NCBI GenBank assembly: GCA_946529195.1
Contig: CAMMZE010000084.1
Coordinates: 1-5,770 of the forward strand
Direction: 5' to 3'
DNA: 5,770 nucleotides
Source: an uncultured Lachnospiraceae bacterium
GTDB lineage: Bacteria > Bacillota_A > Clostridia > Lachnospirales > Lachnospiraceae
This document shows, piece by piece, positions 1 through 5,770 of the stretch. Each line of letters opens with the position of its first letter. The first letter of the stretch is position 1. The position numbers and the translations under genes were made by a program. The notes beneath the pieces were generated by a model. It was not told the DNA's origin and did not search any database. It saw only the letters and a list, made by a program, of their open reading frames with translations.

Positions 1-4
1 GGAG
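1..4 (+). promoter_or_regulatory. Ribosome binding site of the TIR-NLR gene
   Basis: GGAG ends six bases before the ATG at 11, a normal Shine-Dalgarno distance. It supports this ATG as the true start. The promoter of the gene, or any upstream co-transcribed partner, lies outside the window. Confidence 0.7.
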
Positions 5-10
5 CATACA

Positions 11-2377
11 ATGGAGAAACGTGTTTTTATTAGTTATAGCAGTGCCGATAGGCTGATCAGTGATGCGATCTGCCACCATCTGGAGGCGGAGGGAATCCGC
101 TGCTGGATCGCGCCGCGGGATATCGGCAGGTCCGATTGGGCGGGCAATATCATGCAGGCCCTGCATACAGCAGATGTGTTTGTGGTCGTGATCAGCGGCA
201 ATTCAATCGCCTCCCCGGAGGTGATCAAGGAAGTGACGGAGGCAACCAGGTGCTGCCACTATATCCTTCCTTTTAAGGTGGATGAGGAGATGCTCAGCGA
301 CACCCTCCAGTATCATCTGGGCCCCTGCCATTGGCTGGACGCGGTGACGCCGCCCCTGGAGGCCCGTATTCTGGAACTGGTCGACCGGATCAAGCATCTT
401 TCCAAAGAAGACGCCCTCTATTTCAATCAGAACAGGTGGAAGCTGCGGGAAAAGACCGTCTATCCGCGGGGCCTCTTTTTGGGAAGAGAGCAGGAGATCG
501 CCGAGATAGGCCGCCTTTTGGAGGAGGACCATGTCCTTTTTCTCCAGGGCATGGGCGGGATTGGCAAGAGCGAGATTGCCAAGGGATACGCCAGAGCCTT
601 TCGGGACAGCTATGACTGCATCATATTTGCGACCTACATTTCCAGCCTCAAGGACCTGCTCTGCGGGGAGGATATCTATATAGAAAATGTCAGCCGCGCG
701 GAGGGGGAGAGCAGGGATGCCTGGTATAGCCGCAAGCTGCACGCCCTGCAGACGATCGTGAATGAGAGAACCCTCCTCATCATTGACAACTTTGACACGG
801 ATTACGATCCGGAGCTTACCGATTTTATCAACCTGGATTGCCGCCTCCTCTTCACGACCCGAAATCTGCACAGCGATTATCCCGCCCTGCAGGTGGGAAG
901 GATCCCGGACACAGCGGTCTTGCGGGAAATCTTTTTGAAACATTACGGGCGGCCTGTGAAAAAGGAAGAGGAGCCTCTTTTAGAAGAGATCTTAAAAACC
1001 GTTGCCTACCATACCATCACCGTGGAGCTCATCGCCAAGCAGATGCGGGCCAGCTTTATCAAACCAGGCCAGATGCTGGAACGGCTGCAGACGATTGGTG
1101 TCAATACAGGCTATCGGGAAAAGGTGAAGCGGGAGGGAGAGAGCGTCAGACGCAGCGCCTTCGATTATATCAAAACGCTCTTTTCCCTGAGCAATCTGGA
1201 CTACAGGGAGAAGCACCTGCTGGCATGCATGTGCCTGGTTCCGGTCAGCGGAATCAAGGTCTTCGCCCTGGGGGAGATCCTGCATCTGGAGGATTATGAT
1301 CCGGTGAACCGGCTGATTGAAAAGAGCTGGCTTTCCCTGGATGAGGAGGAAGATACCCTTCGCCTTCATCCGGTCATCGCCGACGTGATTCGGAATGAAC
1401 TGGAGCCGGAACCGGAGCCTGTAACATGTCCGGATTATATCAAAGGACTTTACGAGAAGAGTCGGGCCATGTGGAATATGAAGGTCGAGGAGCGGAATGT
1501 TTATGTGCCCCTGATCAAAGCCATACTGCAGGACTATCCGCAGCCGGCGGTGGAGCTCTTTTATGAATATGGGCAATTTGGCGACTGTGCCTGGATCTGG
1601 GGAGATTTTGAGCTTTCCCAGCAGGCTGCTCTGCAGCTGTATGATTTTGCTGTATCAGAGTTTGGTGATATGACACAGGAGGCCGGCGCGGCCGCCATGT
1701 GTGCCGCAGCTTCCTATTATAATGCGGGCGATCCCGCTGCGGCTGATCCCTGGTACGAGATTGGCAAAGACTGCTATCTGGCATCCCTGCCGCCCAATGA
1801 CAGGCTGACCGCGGTCGCATATACCAAGCTGGCCAGAGGCGCCAGGCTCAGGGGCGATTTCGATGAGGCGAAAAGATACCTGAACGCCTGCGATATTATC
1901 TTCCGGTCCATCATCGAGGAAGGCCGCTTTCCGGAATACAGATGCTATCCTCCCAGCTACTGCGGCTTCTTGATGGAAATTGCCAACCTGTATCTGGACA
2001 AGGGCCTGTATGATGAGGCTCTTTTCGCTGCGCGGGAGACCCTGGATGTGATGAAGGCGGACCTGTTTGACGAGATCGCCAATACCACCTTTGTCCTCCA
2101 GCAGCTGGCAAAAGCCAGCAGCATGCGGCAGGAATATGATCAGGCAGAGGAATATTTGAGGCAGGCTTATGAGCGCAACATGACCCTCAACGGCCCGGCC
2201 AGCCAGTCGACCTTTCTAACAAGAGAACTGATGGCGGAGAATGAAGAACGGCGGGGCCATCATGAGCGAGCCCTGCAGCTCTACACCCTGCTCCAGCTGG
2301 ACCTGGAGAAATACTTTGGAATGGACAATCCATTTACAAAAAGGGTCAGGAAAAAGAAAGAAGAGATCGGAGATTAG
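11..2377 (+). CDS. TIR-NB-ARC-TPR protein (bacterial TIR-NLR / STAND ATPase), candidate immune sensor
   Basis: This 788-residue protein has three modules. Residues 3-128 form a TIR domain: it opens with VFISYSSAD, has a BB-loop-like segment WIAPRDI (32-38), and carries the conserved stretch SPEVIKEVTEA, in which E74 aligns with the catalytic glutamate of NAD-cleaving TIRs. Residues 156-460 form a STAND/NB-ARC ATPase: entry motif FLGRE (156-160), Walker A GMGGIGKS (180-187), Walker B LLIIDNFD (255-262), an arginine-bearing sensor strand RLLFTTRN (278-285), a GLPLA-like segment TVELIAK (337-343), and a winged helix ending in RLHPVIADVI (451-460) at the MHD position. After a short EPEPEP hinge (465-470), residues about 560-770 hold around five TPR-like helix pairs. 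The start is supported by GGAG at 1-4, six bases upstream. The protein is expected to be cytosolic, with no signal peptide or membrane segment. Family knowledge suggests ligand sensing by the TPRs, ATP-driven oligomerisation and NAD+ depletion by TIR. The trigger is unknown, and a regulatory rather than defence role remains possible. Confidence 0.9.
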   Translation: MEKRVFISYSSADRLISDAICHHLEAEGIRCWIAPRDIGRSDWAGNIMQALHTADVFVVVISGNSIASPEVIKEVTEATRCCHYILPFKVDEEMLSDTLQYHLGPCHWLDAVTPPLEARILELVDRIKHLSKEDALYFNQNRWKLREKTVYPRGLFLGREQEIAEIGRLLEEDHVLFLQGMGGIGKSEIAKGYARAFRDSYDCIIFATYISSLKDLLCGEDIYIENVSRAEGESRDAWYSRKLHALQTIVNERTLLIIDNFDTDYDPELTDFINLDCRLLFTTRNLHSDYPALQVGRIPDTAVLREIFLKHYGRPVKKEEEPLLEEILKTVAYHTITVELIAKQMRASFIKPGQMLERLQTIGVNTGYREKVKREGESVRRSAFDYIKTLFSLSNLDYREKHLLACMCLVPVSGIKVFALGEILHLEDYDPVNRLIEKSWLSLDEEEDTLRLHPVIADVIRNELEPEPEPVTCPDYIKGLYEKSRAMWNMKVEERNVYVPLIKAILQDYPQPAVELFYEYGQFGDCAWIWGDFELSQQAALQLYDFAVSEFGDMTQEAGAAAMCAAASYYNAGDPAAADPWYEIGKDCYLASLPPNDRLTAVAYTKLARGARLRGDFDEAKRYLNACDIIFRSIIEEGRFPEYRCYPPSYCGFLMEIANLYLDKGLYDEALFAARETLDVMKADLFDEIANTTFVLQQLAKASSMRQEYDQAEEYLRQAYERNMTLNGPASQSTFLTRELMAENEERRGHHERALQLYTLLQLDLEKYFGMDNPFTKRVRKKKEEIGD

Positions 2378-2385
2378 TCCCGTAC

Positions 2386-2415
2386 AAAGCACCTTCGAAA
2401 ACGGAGGTGCTTTTT
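2386..2415 (+). terminator. Intrinsic terminator after the TIR-NLR gene
   Basis: The arms at 2386-2397 and 2402-2413 form a 12-bp stem (one G-T pair) closed by an AAAA tetraloop. The descending arm ends in a T run (2411-2415), with another T-rich run at 2424-2429. The hairpin begins 9 bases after the TAG stop. It is a textbook Rho-independent terminator and should separate the TIR-NLR transcript from the glycosyltransferase operon. Confidence 0.92.
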
Positions 2416-2462
2416 GATTGCCCTTTTTTCAATTCAATTGTCTACTATACACGTATGCTTGG

Positions 2463-2491
2463 TTGACTTTCTAGGGAATAGAGGTTATACT
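2463..2491 (+). promoter_or_regulatory. Sigma-A type promoter for the polysaccharide operon
   Basis: A -35 box TTGACT (2463-2468) and a -10 box TATACT (2486-2491) are separated by exactly 17 bases, each one mismatch from consensus. Transcription would start near 2498, giving a leader of about 130 bases before the first start codon at 2631. The position, just after a terminator and upstream of three co-directional genes, fits an operon promoter. Activity is inferred from sequence only. Confidence 0.75.
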
Positions 2492-2630
2492 CGTAGTTGA
2501 ATAAAATGAAATATTAATGCCTATTTATGGGATTTTTAACATTAGAAACAAAATATTCACAATTATTTCATACTATCATCATTTATTTTGGCTCCAGAAG
2601 TTGAACAAGATGAAACACAGGATGTAAAAC
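2492..2630 (+). other. AT-rich untranslated leader upstream of the GT4 gene
   Basis: This is the stretch between the predicted promoter and the first start codon. The whole spacer 2421-2630 is about 30% G+C by hand count, visibly lower than the flanking genes. I see no convincing riboswitch, T-box, strong attenuator hairpin or tRNA-like fold in it. A weak 5-bp pairing (TAATG near 2514 with CATTA near 2540) is not persuasive. The ribosome binding site AGGA at 2619-2622 sits 8 bases before the ATG. Confidence 0.5.
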
Positions 2631-3788
2631 ATGGATCAGCAGCAGACAACGAAGGTTTTGATCGTCACAACGATCGGTGGTTTTCTTCCTCAGTTTGAGA
2701 GGAATGACGTTCGTATTTTACAGGAGTACGGCACCCAGGTGCACTATGCCTCCAATTTTAAGAATACCATTTACAAGATGGACCGTGAGGAACTGGAGAG
2801 TATGGGGATTGTCTGCCATCCCATCACGATCGAGAAGAGCCCCCTGTCCCTGTGCAATAACTTTCGAGCCTTCTGCCAGCTAAAACGGATCATCGATGAG
2901 GAGAATATCACGGTTGTCCACTGCCACAATCCTACAGGAGGTGTGCTGGGCAGGCTGGCTGCCTTTATGAGCAAGAGGAAGCCAAAGGTAATCTACACAG
3001 CCCATGGCCTGCATTTTTACAAGGGCTCCAGCTTGAAAAACTGGATCCTTTATTATCCCATAGAGTATCTGTGCGCTCGTTTGACGGATTGCCTGATCAC
3101 CATCAACCGGGAAGACCGGATCCGGGCACAGCATTTCAGACTGAGAGACGGCGGAAAGGTTCGCCAGATCCACGGCGTAGGAGCCAATCTGAAACGGTTT
3201 GACCGCCGGCCCGACATGCGGGAGCCGCAGCGCAGCAAGCTGCAGATTCCGGAGGGGGCTTTTCACATCGTCACCGCCGCGGAGCTCAATCAGAACAAGG
3301 ATCAGAGAACCGTGATTGAGGCGATCGACATGCTGGCCGATCCAGAAATCTATTACACCCTTTGCGGAAAAGGACCGGAGAAGGAAGCTCTGGAGAGTCT
3401 GATCAAGGAGAAGGGCCTGGAAGGGCGTGTACGCCTCTTGGGCTATTGCAACAATATGGAAGAGATTCTGCAGAGTGCCGACTGCTTTGCCTTTCCGTCC
3501 AGACGGGAGGGGCTGGGCATGGCTGCCGTCGAGGCCCTCGCCTGCGGCGTGCCGGTCATCGCGGCCGATAACCGGGGCACCAGAGAGTACATGCAGGACG
3601 GCAAAAACGGCTTCGTCTGCCCGGCCGGCAGCGTGGAGTCCTTTGCCCGGGCCATATATAAGATGAAACATGATCCCGCCCTGCGTCAGCAGATGGCAGA
3701 CTATGCCAGACAAAGTGTGATGGAGTTCGGGATTGCCGATACAGACCGGCGCATGCGCAAGATTTATGCTGAGATATTGAAGAGATAG
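2631..3788 (+). CDS. Family 4 glycosyltransferase (GT-B fold, retaining), capsule/exopolysaccharide type
   Basis: The 385-residue protein has the usual length of a GT4 enzyme and both Rossmann-like halves. The N-terminal acceptor half starts KVLIVTTIGGF (8-18) with a glycine-rich loop, then VVHCHNPTGG (95-104) and TAHGLHFYKG (123-132), as in EpsD/CapM-like transferases. The C-terminal nucleotide-sugar half contains VTAAELNQNKD (214-224), CGKGPE (245-250), the retaining-transferase EX7E motif (E293 and E301 within REGLGMAAVEAL) and a GVPVIAAD loop (306-313). No transmembrane helix is evident, so it probably acts at the inner face of the membrane, adding a sugar from a nucleotide donor to a lipid-linked oligosaccharide. 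Donor and linkage cannot be read from sequence. AGGA at 2619-2622 supports the start. It is the first gene after the promoter at 2463-2491 and is followed by a GT2 gene 17 bases on. Confidence 0.93.
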   Translation: MDQQQTTKVLIVTTIGGFLPQFERNDVRILQEYGTQVHYASNFKNTIYKMDREELESMGIVCHPITIEKSPLSLCNNFRAFCQLKRIIDEENITVVHCHNPTGGVLGRLAAFMSKRKPKVIYTAHGLHFYKGSSLKNWILYYPIEYLCARLTDCLITINREDRIRAQHFRLRDGGKVRQIHGVGANLKRFDRRPDMREPQRSKLQIPEGAFHIVTAAELNQNKDQRTVIEAIDMLADPEIYYTLCGKGPEKEALESLIKEKGLEGRVRLLGYCNNMEEILQSADCFAFPSRREGLGMAAVEALACGVPVIAADNRGTREYMQDGKNGFVCPAGSVESFARAIYKMKHDPALRQQMADYARQSVMEFGIADTDRRMRKIYAEILKR

Positions 3789-3805
3789 AGAAAAGACAGG
3801 AAAAG

Positions 3806-4762
3806 ATGGAAACAGCTACGAAGAGGAAAAGTGGTCAGGAGCCGGTCAGGGTTTCTGTCATCATGGGTGTGTATAACCAGATGGACCGGGAGGCGCTGAA
3901 TGACGCGGTCGACTCGATCCTGGCGCAGACCATGCAGGATTTTGAATTCATCATCTATGACGATGGCTCTGTGCCCAGAGCGGCAGAGTATATCCGTCAG
4001 CTTTCTGCCAAGGATGACCGGATCCGTGTGGTTGGACAAAAGGAGAACCACGGTCTGGCCTTTTCACTCAATGAGTGCGCCCGGCTGGCCCGCGGCAAGT
4101 ATGTCGCCCGGATGGATGCCGATGACATTTCCCGCAGGGACCGCCTGGAGGTGCAGTGCCGTTTTATGGACAACCATCCGGACATGGACTGGTGCGGCTC
4201 TAATGCACTGCTCTTCGACAAAAACTCTGTCTGGGGCAGCCGCAAGATGCCTGCCTATCCGGGCCCTGCGGATTACCTTCGCTTTTCTCCCTATATTCAC
4301 CCATCGGTCATGTACCGGAGAGAACTTTTGGAGAAATATCACTACAGTACGGAAAAGAGCATGCTCCGCTGCGAGGATTATGAGATCTTCATGCGTCTCT
4401 ACCGCAAGGGCTACCATGGATATAACATCCAGAAAAATCTGCTCTATTACCGGGAAGATATGAACAGCTACGCCCGCAGAGGATTTCCTCAGCGCATGAA
4501 CGAAGCCAAACTCCGCTATCACAATTTTAAGGAGATGGGAATCCTTCTTCCTAAGGGATGGATTTTTGTTCTGCGCCCGATTCTGGGGGCTTTTGTGCCG
4601 AATCAGATGATTGCGGCGATCAAAAGGAAGGAAAGCAGTAAAAACGATGGAACAGGAAACAGCAAGGCTCCGCTCCTACAGGCGCCTGATCAGAAACAAT
4701 CCCGCTCTTTTAAAGGCTCTCAAGTACTGCCTGAAGGAAAATCAGGACCTTTCACAGGCTGA
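3806..4762 (+). CDS. Family 2 glycosyltransferase (GT-A fold, inverting), EpsE-like
   Basis: The 318-residue protein has the classic GT2 signatures. VSVIMGVYNQ (17-26) opens the nucleotide-binding fold, FIIYDDGS (48-55) contacts the UDP moiety, ARMDADD (101-107) holds the DXD metal site (D104, D106), HPSVMYRR (165-172) follows, and RCEDYE (188-193) supplies the ED pair whose aspartate D191 is the likely catalytic base. It is expected to be cytosolic or peripheral to the membrane, transferring one sugar during repeat-unit assembly; donor and acceptor are unknown. AGGAAA at 3798-3803 precedes the ATG, and only 17 bases separate it from the GT4 stop, so the two are probably co-transcribed. The recognisable enzyme ends near residue 275. 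The last ~38 residues (281-318) are low-complexity, rich in K, S, G and Q, and are read in a different frame across the start of the next gene, so they may be a non-conserved overhang. Confidence 0.92.
   Translation: METATKRKSGQEPVRVSVIMGVYNQMDREALNDAVDSILAQTMQDFEFIIYDDGSVPRAAEYIRQLSAKDDRIRVVGQKENHGLAFSLNECARLARGKYVARMDADDISRRDRLEVQCRFMDNHPDMDWCGSNALLFDKNSVWGSRKMPAYPGPADYLRFSPYIHPSVMYRRELLEKYHYSTEKSMLRCEDYEIFMRLYRKGYHGYNIQKNLLYYREDMNSYARRGFPQRMNEAKLRYHNFKEMGILLPKGWIFVLRPILGAFVPNQMIAAIKRKESSKNDGTGNSKAPLLQAPDQKQSRSFKGSQVLPEGKSGPFTG
4626..4635 (+). promoter_or_regulatory. Candidate ribosome binding site that sets the start of the overlapping third gene
   Basis: A purine tract (GGAAGGAAAG) lies inside the GT2 coding sequence, upstream of an ATG at 4647. 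Its last GGAAAG (4630-4635) is 11 bases from the ATG, slightly long but usable. The other in-frame ATG at 4782 has no recognisable Shine-Dalgarno sequence, so 4647 is the better start. Confidence 0.45.
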
Positions 4763-5770
4763 CCGCCTGTATCTGCATACGATGGCTCCGGTCGTCACAG
4801 AGTTTACAGAGTGGGTGCTGGAGGAGGCCGTCCGTGCCGGACGAAGCCGTCTCTATTTTCTGGCAAGAGACGCCTATCCGGTGTATCTGGCCGCCAAAAG
4901 GATCTGCGCCGCAAGGCATCTGCAGATCGACTGCCGCTACCTCAAGGTTTCCCGCTGTGCCCTTCGCATGGCGGAGTACAGCCTGATGGGGGAGGACTGT
5001 GTCGACCGGCTCTGCGTCGGTGGGATCCGCGTCACCCTGCGCAGCATTCTGGCCAGAACTGGTCTGGGAGACAAAGCCGACGCCTTTTCCGGCATGCTGG
5101 GGATGGCAGGCGAAGAGGACAGAGTCCTCAGCTACGCCGAGGTCATGGCCCTCAAACCGCGCCTGCGCGCCTGCGCACCCTTTCAGGAAGAGGTGCGTCA
5201 GCTGTCGGAGAGTGCTTTTCCAAGCGTGATCGGGTATCTCAGGCAGGAAGGCCTCCTGGAGGATGTGCCCTATGCCCTGGTGGACAGCGGCTGGATCGGC
5301 ACCATGCAGGAGACTCTGGAGAGACTTTTATCTACCTGTAAGCCTGGCATCAAGCTGCAGGGCTACTATTTTGGCCTGTATGAGCTGCCCCCTGCGGCAG
5401 ACCAGGCCTGCTACCATAGTTTTTACTTCTCACCCAGGAGCGGGCTGAGGCGCAAGGTTCATTTCAGCAACTGTCTCTTCGAGACCTTATGCTCCGCCCC
5501 CCACGGCATGACCGTGGCCTATCAGGCAGACGGGGACGTCTACAGAGCAGCTCTGGACGGGATGGGCCTCAATGCAGACGCCATGGTGCGGTACTGCGCC
5601 CTGGCGGATCAGTTTGCAGATGCATACAGCAAGCAAAGCCTGCAGCCCCGCAAGGACAATCATATTTACAGCGAATCCATCCTGCGCCAGCTGATGGGAA
5701 GCCCCCAGCGCTGGGAGGCCCAGGCCTTTGGCTCCCTCCGTTTCTGCGATGACATCATCGAGAAAACCGT
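4647..5770 (+). CDS. COG5610-like protein (C-terminal domain type), polysaccharide-cluster associated; 3' end cut by window
   Basis: An uninterrupted frame of 374 codons runs from the ATG at 4647 to the window end without a stop, so the gene is partial. The protein shows the pattern of the C-terminal region of COG5610 proteins: APVVTEFTEWVLEEA (47-61), then RLYFLARDAYPVYLAAKRI (68-86), a YLKVSRCALRM segment, and later the hallmark VDSGWIGTMQETLERLL followed by LQGYYFGLYELP. Relatives typically read FLARDG and VDIGW at these sites. No N-terminal HAD phosphatase motif (DxDxT) is seen before residue 47, so this is the domain without its usual HAD partner. Its biochemical role is unknown; relatives sit in capsule and O-antigen-type loci. 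Third-position G/C bias is strong in this frame from the first codons, supporting translation inside the 116-base overlap with the GT2 gene. An alternative, shorter start at ATG 4782 would remove the overlap. Family assignment is from memory of motifs. Confidence 0.75.
   Translation, partial: MEQETARLRSYRRLIRNNPALLKALKYCLKENQDLSQADRLYLHTMAPVVTEFTEWVLEEAVRAGRSRLYFLARDAYPVYLAAKRICAARHLQIDCRYLKVSRCALRMAEYSLMGEDCVDRLCVGGIRVTLRSILARTGLGDKADAFSGMLGMAGEEDRVLSYAEVMALKPRLRACAPFQEEVRQLSESAFPSVIGYLRQEGLLEDVPYALVDSGWIGTMQETLERLLSTCKPGIKLQGYYFGLYELPPAADQACYHSFYFSPRSGLRRKVHFSNCLFETLCSAPHGMTVAYQADGDVYRAALDGMGLNADAMVRYCALADQFADAYSKQSLQPRKDNHIYSESILRQLMGSPQRWEAQAFGSLRFCDDIIEKT

Noticed and set aside
203..943. 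Long antisense open frame (246 residues) inside the TIR-NLR gene
   Set aside because: It opposes a gene with clear domain motifs, shows no recognisable motifs itself, and is expected by chance in GC-rich third-position coding DNA.
2446..2451. TATACA as a second -10 box in the spacer
   Set aside because: No acceptable -35 sequence at 16-18 bases upstream (the region is a T run); the promoter at 2463-2491 is far better.
2514..2545. Possible leader hairpin (TAATG / CATTA)
   Set aside because: Only five AT-rich pairs around a loop of about 19 bases; too weak to call.
2610..2627. Five-codon open frame (ATG...TAA) just upstream of the GT4 start, a possible leader peptide
   Set aside because: No Shine-Dalgarno sequence precedes it, there is no run of regulatory codons, and no attenuator hairpin follows.
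2880..3713. Long antisense open frame (277 residues) inside the GT4 gene
   Set aside because: Mirror of a well-supported glycosyltransferase; no motif of its own and no promoter or ribosome binding site seen.
4811..5341. Forward open frame of 176 residues overlapping the COG5610-like gene
   Set aside because: The composition is rich in R, G, P and S, typical of an out-of-frame shadow. The frame starting at 4647 carries the conserved motifs through the same region.
1..5770. CRISPR array, tRNA/rRNA gene, insertion sequence or attachment site
   Set aside because: No spaced direct repeats, cloverleaf, transposase or terminal inverted repeats were found by eye on either strand.

Overview
The window looks like chromosomal DNA of a low-to-moderate-GC Firmicute, most likely a gut Clostridia of the Lachnospiraceae type. 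This is inferred from purine-rich AGGA-type ribosome binding sites, a consensus sigma-A promoter, a compact hairpin plus T-run terminator, codon usage that mixes AGA/AGG arginine with GC-ending codons, and the kind of glycosyltransferases present. No marker gene fixes the taxon. All four genes lie on the + strand.

Region 1 (11-2377) is one large gene. It encodes a three-part protein with an N-terminal TIR domain, a central NB-ARC/STAND ATPase module with winged helix, and a C-terminal TPR-like helical array. This is the same order of parts as an animal or plant NLR (a TIR-NLR), and it is the most interesting gene here. By family it is a candidate NAD-consuming, abortive-infection type immune sensor. 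No partner gene is visible because the window starts 10 bases before its start codon. A strong intrinsic terminator (2386-2415) closes this transcription unit.

Region 2 (about 2416-2630) is an AT-rich spacer (about 30% G+C by hand count). It carries a near-perfect sigma-A promoter (TTGACT, 17 bases, TATACT), which should start a new transcript with an untranslated leader of roughly 130 bases.

Region 3 (2631 to the window end) is a polysaccharide-type operon. It holds a GT4 retaining glycosyltransferase, a GT2 inverting glycosyltransferase 17 bases downstream, and a gene whose reading frame starts inside the 3' end of the GT2 gene and runs off the window. That last gene resembles the C-terminal domain of the COG5610 proteins (annotated as predicted HAD-superfamily hydrolases), which are often found in surface-polysaccharide clusters. 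Here the domain appears without the N-terminal HAD domain. Together the three genes probably contribute sugar transfer and an unknown accessory step to a capsule or exopolysaccharide.

The two units are transcriptionally separate, so nothing in the sequence ties the TIR-NLR to the polysaccharide genes beyond being neighbours. Both are typical cargo of variable genomic regions.
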